From: an uncultured Macellibacteroides sp.
Lineage (GTDB): Bacteria; Bacteroidota; Bacteroidia; Bacteroidales; Tannerellaceae
Assembly: GCF_963667135.1 (NCBI RefSeq)
Contig: NZ_OY762974.1
Coordinates: 558,001 to 622,000 of the forward strand
Length of the DNA: 64,000 nucleotides
Direction: 5' to 3'
The notes beneath the pieces are model-generated. The model did no database searches, was not told where the DNA came from, and was given only the letters and a program-made list of their open reading frames with translations. Of the stretch, positions 36,653 through 44,301 are shown piece by piece. Position numbers and translations under genes: made by a program. The first letter of the stretch is position 1; the number at the start of each line of letters is the position of its first letter.

Positions 36653-37699
36653 ATGAAAAAGATTTTTTATTTATTGATTCCATTCCTCATGCCTTTGTTT
36701 GCCTGTGGACAGGAAAAGAATCTGCAAGTTACAGATTTGAAGGTTCTGCAAATAAACATCTGGCAGGAAGGTACAATCGTTTACGATGGATTCAATATCC
36801 TCGTTAATCAGATTGTTGATTTAGATCCGGATTTAGTTACATTTAGTGAGGTGCGCAATTATAACGGGCGAGACTTTATTCCCCGTTTAACAGCTGCACT
36901 TAAACTAAAAGGGAAAACATACTACGGACAGTCTAGCCTTAGCACTGGAATTATTTCAAAATATAAAATTGAAGCTCAGGAAGTAATATACCCTCTGGTT
37001 AACGACCGGGGATCTGTACTCAAAGCCCGCATCCAAGTTGGAGAAAAACAAATTGTCCTTTACTCTGCACACTTAGACTGGTTGGATTATGCCTGTTATC
37101 TTCCCCGGGGATATGATGGGAATACCTGGAAAAAGCTTGAGGCCCCTGTTGTGGACACGGCCATAATTTCGGCAAACAACAGAGATTCCTATCGGGATGA
37201 ACAGATAAAGAAATTGATAGATGATGCTTCCAAAGAAAAAGAAGAAGGTAGTATTATTCTTATTGGTGGTGACTTTAATGAGCCTTCTCATTTAGATTGG
37301 CAGGAAAATACCAAAGAAATCCGCGATCATAATGGAGTCGTATTAAATTGGGATTGTTCCATCCTTCTTGAAAAAGCAGGCTATAAGGATTGCTATCGTG
37401 AACAATATCCGGATCCAATTGTCAATCCGGGATTTACCTTTCCTTCAGCTAATCCGCTTGTAGATAGCTCGAAGCTTACATGGGCTCCTACTGCAGACGA
37501 AAGAGACAGAATAGATTTCATCTATTATTATCCAAATCCGGAATTTGGATTAAAAGAGATCCAGATCGTTGGTCCTTCGCAATCAATCCTATATGGGAAA
37601 AGTGTAGAAAATGATAGTGAAGACCGGTTTATCTTACCTAAACAAGGATGGCCTACCGATCACAAAGCCTTACTAGGCACTTTTCAAATCAAAAGGTAA
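36653..37699 (+). CDS. EEP-family (endonuclease/exonuclease/phosphatase) lipoprotein hydrolase (locus 3)
   Basis: Lipoprotein of 348 residues with Cys18 (PLFAC). EEP motifs in order: LQINIWQ (Asn), TFSEVRN (Glu), LYSAHLDW (His/Asp), IGGDFNEPSHLDW (Asp/Asn), DERDRIDFIYY (Asp) and PTDHKALLG (Asp/His). It is therefore expected to be an active metal-dependent phosphodiesterase or phosphatase outside the cytoplasm. It follows the NPP-like phosphodiesterase by 19 bp, so the locus encodes two unrelated phospho-ester hydrolases. It is a distant relative of the EEP enzyme of locus 2, with inserted segments around residues 150-190. Confidence 0.87.
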   Translation: MKKIFYLLIPFLMPLFACGQEKNLQVTDLKVLQINIWQEGTIVYDGFNILVNQIVDLDPDLVTFSEVRNYNGRDFIPRLTAALKLKGKTYYGQSSLSTGIISKYKIEAQEVIYPLVNDRGSVLKARIQVGEKQIVLYSAHLDWLDYACYLPRGYDGNTWKKLEAPVVDTAIISANNRDSYRDEQIKKLIDDASKEKEEGSIILIGGDFNEPSHLDWQENTKEIRDHNGVVLNWDCSILLEKAGYKDCYREQYPDPIVNPGFTFPSANPLVDSSKLTWAPTADERDRIDFIYYYPNPEFGLKEIQIVGPSQSILYGKSVENDSEDRFILPKQGWPTDHKALLGTFQIKR

Positions 37700-37737
37700 A
37701 AATTTATGAATACTTTTTTAACTATAAATTTACAATA

Positions 37738-39474
37738 ATGAAGAAATTAATTTACTGTCTGTTAATTACTCCCTTTCTATTTGGGTGTTCTCAAAAGAAA
37801 GAACCAAGTGCGTATCTATACCATGTTGACGCCTTGGATAAGGTCCTAAAAGAAAGAGGCGTTTTAAGAGATGATGCAGATACGATACGTGTAGCACGTG
37901 GAGAGTCTGCTTCCATACAAGTTGTGGTTAAAGCCATTGAGGGAATTGATCAGCTAACTGCCGATGTTAGCGAGATTACCAATGGTAAGGTGGAATTAAA
38001 ACCACAACAGGTAGGATTGGTTGGGTATGTTAAATCATCACACCGATACAGTCCGCCATCTGTATACATGATTCATTCTCCTTCTAACTATTATCCTGAT
38101 CCTATTTACACCGACACAACAGTCAATCTCCTTCCCGGAGAGTTACAGCCAATATGGGTTACTGTTCCAATTCCTGCTGATTGTGAAGCTGGAATATATA
38201 CCGGAAAAGTTTTGGTGTCGGGTATGGCCGATGGCAGAAAGGTCTCTTACGACAAACCTTTTACTATCAAAGTATATCCTGTTACAGTAAAGAAGCCTTC
38301 ATTATGGGTTACAAACTGGATGAACTTCAGTCCTACCGCATTGGCTTACATGAACAATATGGAGAATGTGGAAACTTTCAGCGACTTATACTGGAATTTT
38401 GTTCAACAATTTGCAACCACGGTTTCTAAATACGGACAAAACATGCATCGTATATTTCCTCTTTGGCTGACTAAATATTCGTTGGATGAAAAAGGACAAT
38501 ACACTTTTGACTTCTCTAATTTTGATAAAGAAGTGAGTATGTTCGATAAGGCCGGAGCATTGGATAGAATAGAGGGAGGAGCTTTTGGATGGCGTGCCGG
38601 AGAGTGGGATGAACCTTATTCTGTAGAAGTGCCCGTATTAGATCCCCAAAAACTGGAGAAGCGTTCGGCCGGTAGTAATTACCTGAAAGATCTTGATTAT
38701 AACCACGGACTTGATTTAGTATTGTTACCTCTTGCTGATAAACGCAGCCAGAATTTCTACGGACAGTATCTGCCTGCTTTAAAGAAACATTTGCAAGAAA
38801 AGGGATGGTATGATAGATATGTGCAACATATCGGAGACGAGCCCATCGATGCCAATGCTGACTCTTATATTGCTATCAGTAAATACATAAAGCAATACAT
38901 GCCGGAAGTGAAAACGATAGACGCACTGATGGCTTCCAAAAAATTAACTGGAAGTGTGGATATCTGGATTCCGCTGCTTGATATATTTGAAAAAGACTAT
39001 GATTTCTTCATGGATCTGCAGAAAAAAGGCAAAGAGGTATGGATGTATACCTGTGCGCCGCTTCGGGGAGATTATGCGAACCGGTATGTTGAGCTTCCTT
39101 TAATTCTTACCCGTTATATGCATTGGGTAAACTATAAGTATAATGCAACCGGATATCTTCACTGGGGTTTGAATTTCTGGTCGGAATATCAAATGCCAAT
39201 TGTTGAGTCGGGCAGACACAGAGGTGAAATACCCGGAGGCGATGCTTTTATCTTATACCCGGGCTATCATAAATTGTATAGTTCAATCCGGTTCGAAGCC
39301 ATGCGCGATGGTATCTTCGACTATGAGTTACTTCGGATGCTGGAAAAAATAGATCCGGAAAAAGCGAAGACCTTCGCCAATGAAATAGTTCCTGACTTTG
39401 ATCGCTACGACGAAGACATAGTCTATTTTAGAAATACCAGAAAACAAATACTAGAACTGTTGTCTCAAAAATAA
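37738..39474 (+). CDS. DUF4091 glycoside-hydrolase-like lipoprotein (locus 3)
   Basis: Lipoprotein of 578 residues from ATG 37738 (MKKLIYCLL), with Cys17 (LFGC). The N-terminal 200 residues are beta-sandwich (ASIQVVVKAIEGIDQLTADVSEI, LLPGELQPIWVTVPIPADCEAGIYTGKVLVSG). The middle is a likely TIM barrel (WVTNWMNFSPTALAYMNN, HIGDEPIDANADSY). The C-terminus matches DUF4091 (TGYLHWGLNFWSEY, GGDAFILYPGYHKLYSSIRFEAMRDGIFDYELLRML). The HIGDEP segment supplies acidic residues fitting a glycosidase site. The longer reading from 37648 overlaps the EEP gene and has no signal at its N-terminus. Activity unknown. Confidence 0.85.
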   Translation: MKKLIYCLLITPFLFGCSQKKEPSAYLYHVDALDKVLKERGVLRDDADTIRVARGESASIQVVVKAIEGIDQLTADVSEITNGKVELKPQQVGLVGYVKSSHRYSPPSVYMIHSPSNYYPDPIYTDTTVNLLPGELQPIWVTVPIPADCEAGIYTGKVLVSGMADGRKVSYDKPFTIKVYPVTVKKPSLWVTNWMNFSPTALAYMNNMENVETFSDLYWNFVQQFATTVSKYGQNMHRIFPLWLTKYSLDEKGQYTFDFSNFDKEVSMFDKAGALDRIEGGAFGWRAGEWDEPYSVEVPVLDPQKLEKRSAGSNYLKDLDYNHGLDLVLLPLADKRSQNFYGQYLPALKKHLQEKGWYDRYVQHIGDEPIDANADSYIAISKYIKQYMPEVKTIDALMASKKLTGSVDIWIPLLDIFEKDYDFFMDLQKKGKEVWMYTCAPLRGDYANRYVELPLILTRYMHWVNYKYNATGYLHWGLNFWSEYQMPIVESGRHRGEIPGGDAFILYPGYHKLYSSIRFEAMRDGIFDYELLRMLEKIDPEKAKTFANEIVPDFDRYDEDIVYFRNTRKQILELLSQK

Positions 39475-39603
39475 GAGGCTTAATCTAAGATTATATTCGG
39501 GTTAATACGGAGCAGATTGCGAAACCATCGGTTCTATATTAACCTGAATGATTTTTCTAATGTAAATAGTAAATTAATAATACGTTCTATAAGTTATCTG
39601 TAC

Positions 39604-41622
39604 ATGAAAAAAACTATTCTATTTCTTTTGTTTATCCAATTAGTCGGAATAAATGCTTCTTACGCCACGATTGATGAATGTTATGCCAAACTGGTTTCAG
39701 ATACGTTATCCATTGGGAACAATCTGATACAGCGAACATTTTTGTGGAATAATGGAAACCTGATTACATTAAATATCATTGATAAAGTAAACAATCAGGA
39801 TTGGGTTAACCAAAATAAAATTCCCGATTTCTTTATTCCTCAATCAGATAATACATCGCAAAAAGGTAGTTGGAAGTCTGAAATAGTTGAATCTCCCATA
39901 TCTCCCCAATATAGAGAAGTTGTTGTGGAATATATGGTTGATCAGCTACAAGTTAAAAGAGTATACCGGGTATATCCCGACTGTCCGGCAATTGCTGTAG
40001 ATACTTATCTGAAGGGATCCGCAACAGGTAGCTGGATAGTAGAAAATTCAAATAGTATAGTGTCGAGGAATGTTTTATCACAACAAAACAATATCCCCGT
40101 CATCGATCAGATCTCTTTGGATGGAAAGCATTGGTCGGTCAATGCTATTGAGTTTCTGGATGCTTCTGATAACTATAATACGTTAGTACAGCCTTATCAG
40201 GGATTATCTTATAATGAAAACACTTATAGGGGAAATTTACTCTTTTTTCAAAATAAGGAAATTGATAAAGGTTTATTCATATTAAAAGAAGCTCCGTGTT
40301 CGAATAATCAACTGGCATACCCCGGAGCAGATTATATTACAAACTTTGGCTCATTAAAACAAATAGGCTTAGGAATTGTTTCCTCCGATTTACAAACTGA
40401 TGAATGGATAAAAACATATAGTTCGGTTACCGGGGTATATGCAGGAGACGAAATACAACAATTGACTGCGTTGCGTAAGTATCAAAAAAATGTGAGAAGC
40501 TTACAACCCGATCGGGATGATATGATTGTTATGAACACATGGGGAGACAGAGGAGAAATAAGCCGGATTACAGAGTCTTTTTGCCTGGAACAAATGAAAG
40601 CATGTGCTAATTTAGGAATTTCACATTTTCAGATTGACTGGGGATGGCAACAAGGCAGAAGTGAGAACCGGACGAATGGCAGAGATGTTTGGAAACCTAA
40701 TGAAAAAATATTTCCTGAAGGATTTTCTTCCCTTGTAAAAAAAGGAAAAGAATTGGGCGTGGAATTATGTCTTTATCTGGTACCTAGTCTTAAATATGAT
40801 AATGAAGCCTGGGAAGAAGATGCGGATGCACTGATTAATTTATATAAAAATTATGGTATTCGGATATTTAAAATAGACGGGCAAAAAATTCCTTCTAAGA
40901 TTGCGGAAATACGAACCCAAAAGATGTATGACAAGGTCCTGAAAGAAACAAATAATGAGGTCGTGTTTAATTTGGATATTACGGCGGGACCAAGAGGCGG
41001 CTACTTCTTCTTTAATCAGTATGGCAACTTATTTGTTGAGAACAGATATACAGATTGGGGTAACTATTATCCGTATTGGACTTTGAGAAATCTTTGGATG
41101 CTCTCAAAATATGTCCCGGCTGAACGGCTGCAGGTAGAGTTTCTTAATAAATGGAGGAATCAAAACAACTATGGAAATGATCCTTTTGCACCATCTACCT
41201 ATTCTTTAGATTACTTGTTTGCCATTACAATGGCTGCACAGCCGTTAGCCTTCTTTGATGCAGGCGCATTACCCCAAAAAGCGTTTGATCAGGAAGGTTT
41301 AATTAAGCGGTATAGAACAATTCAGCACGATTTTCATAATGGGATTATTCTGCCTATCGGGGATGAACCCTCAGGGAAATCATGGACAGGATTTCAATCT
41401 ATGAAAAAAGGTGAAGGGTATCTGTTAATCTTCAGAGAACTAAATTCAGAATCGTCTGTACAACTAAAAACCTACTTAGAATCGGGGGCGTCCGTTGAAC
41501 TTACACCCTTGTTTGGAGATGGAAAAAAGTCAAAGCAACGGGTTTTAAAATCAGGGATGATATCAGTATCCTTGCCTAAAAAGAATAGTTATGTAATGTA
41601 TAAATACAAAACAAATAAGTAA
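39604..41622 (+). CDS. Clan GH-D (GH36-like) alpha-galactosidase-type glycoside hydrolase (locus 3)
   Basis: Exported glycosidase of 672 residues from ATG 39604 (MKKTILFLLF), signal peptide ending near residue 21 (NASYATI). An N-terminal beta-sandwich (residues about 25-290) precedes a TIM barrel with MNTWGDRGEISRI, GISHFQIDWGWQQGR, ELCLYLVPSLK and IRIFKIDGQK. Asp425 in KIDGQ is the expected nucleophile and Asp484 in NRYTDWGNYY the likely acid/base. The C-terminal part is a beta domain. Clan GH-D enzymes are retaining alpha-galactosidases or alpha-N-acetylgalactosaminidases, so an alpha-galactosyl-type bond is the likely target. It is the last gene of the locus 3 run, 129 bp after the DUF4091 gene. 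Confidence 0.82.
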   Translation: MKKTILFLLFIQLVGINASYATIDECYAKLVSDTLSIGNNLIQRTFLWNNGNLITLNIIDKVNNQDWVNQNKIPDFFIPQSDNTSQKGSWKSEIVESPISPQYREVVVEYMVDQLQVKRVYRVYPDCPAIAVDTYLKGSATGSWIVENSNSIVSRNVLSQQNNIPVIDQISLDGKHWSVNAIEFLDASDNYNTLVQPYQGLSYNENTYRGNLLFFQNKEIDKGLFILKEAPCSNNQLAYPGADYITNFGSLKQIGLGIVSSDLQTDEWIKTYSSVTGVYAGDEIQQLTALRKYQKNVRSLQPDRDDMIVMNTWGDRGEISRITESFCLEQMKACANLGISHFQIDWGWQQGRSENRTNGRDVWKPNEKIFPEGFSSLVKKGKELGVELCLYLVPSLKYDNEAWEEDADALINLYKNYGIRIFKIDGQKIPSKIAEIRTQKMYDKVLKETNNEVVFNLDITAGPRGGYFFFNQYGNLFVENRYTDWGNYYPYWTLRNLWMLSKYVPAERLQVEFLNKWRNQNNYGNDPFAPSTYSLDYLFAITMAAQPLAFFDAGALPQKAFDQEGLIKRYRTIQHDFHNGIILPIGDEPSGKSWTGFQSMKKGEGYLLIFRELNSESSVQLKTYLESGASVELTPLFGDGKKSKQRVLKSGMISVSLPKKNSYVMYKYKTNK

Positions 41623-41701
41623 AAAAAACATTTTTATAAATAAAACAGACAAATCTATAAATAGTAAAAAAACAAACTGGCTGGATTTAATATTAATACA
41701 A

Positions 41702-41709
41702 TAACTTTG
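41702..41709 (+). promoter_or_regulatory. Promoter -7 element for the sulfatase at 41741
   Basis: TAACTTTG fits TAnnTTTG and lies 31 bp before the start. It suggests that the sulfatase is transcribed separately from locus 3. Confidence 0.55.
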
Positions 41710-41740
41710 CGGGCAGAAAAACACAAAAATAGTTCTATAT

Positions 41741-43312
41741 ATGGAAAAAAGACAAGCAGTATTTCTGGCCGGAGTTACAGCCCTTGCGGCAACAGCCTCC
41801 TCTTGCCAGGCAAAACAAAAAGCAGCAGATGACAAACCATTGAATATTGTCTTTATTATGACAGACGATCATTCGCTGCAAACGATAAGTGCTTACGACA
41901 AACGCTTTATCCAAACACCAAACATCGATCGTATTGCCAACGAAGGGGTTCTTTTCGCAAACAGTTTCGTAGCCAACTCTATCAGCGGTCCAAGCCGGGC
42001 ATGTATGCTTACAGGTAAACACAGTCACAAAAACGGATTTATCGATAACAACCATAAATTCGACGGAGCACAGCAAACTTTCCCCAAGTTACTGAAAGCA
42101 GCTGGTTACCAGACTGCCGTAGTTGGAAAATGGCATCTCACTTCCAATCCAACCGGGTTCGATTACTGGAATATTCTTGTCGGACAAGGAGATTATTATA
42201 ATCCCTTTTTTATTGATAATGGAGTGAAAAAGCAAATAGAAGGATATGCTACAAACATCACCACCGATATCGCACTGGACTGGCTTAGCAACAAACGTGA
42301 CAAAAGTAAACCGTTCTGTCTGCTTCTTCATCATAAGGCGCCGCACCGGACATGGATGCCAGACACTTGCGATTTAGGAATCTATGACAACAAGACTTTC
42401 CCTCTGCCAGCAAACTTTTACGACAACTACGAAGGGCGTACCGCAGCTGCACAGCAGGAAATGAGCATTATAAACGACATGGACGAGGTGTACGACCTGA
42501 AAATGGCCGACAAAGAAAATGAAGTCCGAACGAATAGTGCCGACCTCGAAAGTGCGGGTCGTAGAATGTACAACCGAATGAACCCAGATCAGAAAGCAGC
42601 TTGGGACAAATATTACGATTCTATTATCAAGGATTTCAAAGAAAAGAATCGGACAGGCAAAGAGCTGGCTGAATGGAAATATCAACGATACATGCACGAC
42701 TACCTGAGCGTGATTCACTCGGTAGACCGCAACATTGGGGTTGTTTTAAAATACCTGGAAGACAACAATCTGCTTGAAAACACACTGATTGTCTACACGT
42801 CAGATCAGGGATTCTATATGGGTGAACACGGTTGGTTCGACAAACGTTTCATGTACGAAGAGTCTTTCCGCACACCTCTGTTTATGCGCCTGCCCGGAGG
42901 TAAAAAAGGAACTGTAAAACAGCTGGTTCAAAATATAGACTACGCTCCTACCTTCCTTGAACTTGCAGGTGTGAAAATTCCGGAAGATATTCAAGGACAA
43001 TCGCTTCTCCCACTGCTTAAAGGAAAAAATCCTGCCGACTGGAGAAAATCTCTTTACTATCACTTTTATGAATATCCGGGCGAACACGCTGTGAAACGTC
43101 ATTACGGGGTACGAAACGAGCGTTACAAACTCATTCATTTCTACAACGACATCGATGTATGGGAACTCTACGACCTGAAAGAAGATCCAAGCGAAATGAA
43201 AAATCTTTACGGAAAAACAGGATACGAAAAAATAACGTCTAAGCTCAAAGAGGATCTTATAAAATTGCAAACGCAGTATGACGATTCAATCGAGAGTCAG
43301 CTTTCTAAATAA
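41741..43312 (+). CDS. Serine-type exported sulfatase (S1 family, possibly GlcNAc-6-O-sulfatase-like)
   Basis: Sulfate-ester hydrolase of 523 residues with an N-terminal export or lipoprotein signal (Cys22). Metal residues lie in MTDDHS (Asp42, Asp43). The sulfatase signature S82-G-P-S-R86 carries Ser at the position converted to formylglycine, so activity depends on an anaerobic sulfatase-maturing enzyme encoded elsewhere. GKWHL and, near the C-terminus, YTSDQGFYMGEHGWFDKRFMYEESFRTPLFMRLPGG are standard S1 blocks. The long central insert (YDNYEGRTAAAQQEMSIINDMDEVYDLK) recalls the S1_11 subfamily that includes N-acetylglucosamine-6-sulfatases, but subfamily assignment by eye is tentative. Own promoter upstream and terminator downstream. 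Confidence 0.88.
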   Translation: MEKRQAVFLAGVTALAATASSCQAKQKAADDKPLNIVFIMTDDHSLQTISAYDKRFIQTPNIDRIANEGVLFANSFVANSISGPSRACMLTGKHSHKNGFIDNNHKFDGAQQTFPKLLKAAGYQTAVVGKWHLTSNPTGFDYWNILVGQGDYYNPFFIDNGVKKQIEGYATNITTDIALDWLSNKRDKSKPFCLLLHHKAPHRTWMPDTCDLGIYDNKTFPLPANFYDNYEGRTAAAQQEMSIINDMDEVYDLKMADKENEVRTNSADLESAGRRMYNRMNPDQKAAWDKYYDSIIKDFKEKNRTGKELAEWKYQRYMHDYLSVIHSVDRNIGVVLKYLEDNNLLENTLIVYTSDQGFYMGEHGWFDKRFMYEESFRTPLFMRLPGGKKGTVKQLVQNIDYAPTFLELAGVKIPEDIQGQSLLPLLKGKNPADWRKSLYYHFYEYPGEHAVKRHYGVRNERYKLIHFYNDIDVWELYDLKEDPSEMKNLYGKTGYEKITSKLKEDLIKLQTQYDDSIESQLSK

Positions 43313-43326
43313 ACTACACAACACAA

Positions 43327-43361
43327 GGCCGCTTCCCCTCTATGGGGCAGGCGGCCTTTTT
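43327..43361 (+). terminator. Intrinsic terminator after the sulfatase
   Basis: GGCCGC (43327-43332) pairs with GCGGCC (43351-43356), and the inner CCCC pairs with GGGG (43335-43338, 43344-43347). TTTTT follows. It sits between convergent genes and touches the end of the transporter gene on the other strand. Confidence 0.8.
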
Positions 43362-44235
43362 ACTTTACCTTTCGCTGCTTTATCACACTGCCCATCTGCA
43401 AAAACACAGAAAAGACAATCAACGAAAGTCCGGCATAAAAAGCAAGATTAAGGTCTTTTGCCTCACCAAAAATAATCATCGCCAAAATAATACTATACAC
43501 TGGTTCCAGATTATAACTTAAGTTCATGGTAAATGCCGAGATACTCTTCAGCGCCTGTATCTGCAAAATATTCATACATATCGTACAGAAAAAGGCAAAC
43601 AGCAACAGATAAATAAAATCGAGCGCATTGGGAATGAGATACTCCTGAGGTGAGAAGTAAAGAAATAAGGGAAGCACGCAACTCAGAAAAGTCACCCCTC
43701 CGATCATCTCATAAAGCAAAATAGAAGAAGAAGGAGCCATACTCCCCACCTTTTTATTGCTAATGGTATATAACGCAGCGAGTGCCGAAGAAACAACGCC
43801 CAACATTATTCCGTAACGATACCTCATATCAAACTGAAAAATAAGTAAAATGCCAAGCACAGCCACCACACTGTAAAGCAGTTCCCGGAAAGAAATCTTC
43901 CGGCGTCCAAACAAGGGTTCAAAGATGGCAGAAAAGAATCCTGTTACCGAAAAGCAGACTACCCCGATTGAAACATTGGACGCCTTAATACTTCCAAAAA
44001 AGAACAACCAGTGAAGAGCGAGCAAAAGTCCCACACCAGCCATCTTCAGAAAATCACGGAAAGAAACTTTCCTCAACTTCTTTCCAATCAACAAAATCAG
44101 CAATAAAATCAGCGAAGTAAGTAACATCCGGTACCATACCAACACCCCTTCACTTAGCGAAATCAACTTCCCCAGAATACCGGTAAAGCCGGCGAGCAAA
44201 ATTGAAAGATGTAGTTTTATAAAAGCCTCCCTCAT
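43360..44235 (-). CDS. EamA/DMT-superfamily inner-membrane transporter
   Basis: Ten-helix drug/metabolite-type permease of 291 residues made of two EamA repeats (about residues 5-135 and 145-285). Hydrophobic segments include LHLSILLAGFTGILGKLI, MLLTSLILLLILLIG, FYAGLSLIVFSVFLQ and the characteristic SLNPVYS-like LSYNLEPVYSIILAMIIFGEA. Start is placed at ATG 44235 (MREAFIK); the reading from 44241 uses GTG and would lie too close to the promoter at 44253-44260. Substrate cannot be predicted; family members export amino acids or other small metabolites. Confidence 0.88.
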   Translation of the reverse strand: MREAFIKLHLSILLAGFTGILGKLISLSEGVLVWYRMLLTSLILLLILLIGKKLRKVSFRDFLKMAGVGLLLALHWLFFFGSIKASNVSIGVVCFSVTGFFSAIFEPLFGRRKISFRELLYSVVAVLGILLIFQFDMRYRYGIMLGVVSSALAALYTISNKKVGSMAPSSSILLYEMIGGVTFLSCVLPLFLYFSPQEYLIPNALDFIYLLLFAFFCTICMNILQIQALKSISAFTMNLSYNLEPVYSIILAMIIFGEAKDLNLAFYAGLSLIVFSVFLQMGSVIKQRKVK

Positions 44236-44252
44236 ACACACACATTTGATTG

Positions 44253-44260
44253 CAAATGTA
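44253..44260 (-). promoter_or_regulatory. Promoter -7 element for the EamA transporter
   Basis: Reads TACATTTG on the minus strand (TAnnTTTG), 17 bp before ATG 44235, giving a very short leader. Confidence 0.45.
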
Positions 44261-44301
44261 AGAAAAAGAAGTAGATATTACTTCGTTTAACACAAACCAG
44301 A

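Noticed and set aside
42800..43270. 156-codon minus-strand frame inside the sulfatase
   Set aside because: Overlaps the conserved C-terminal sulfatase blocks and has no family features.
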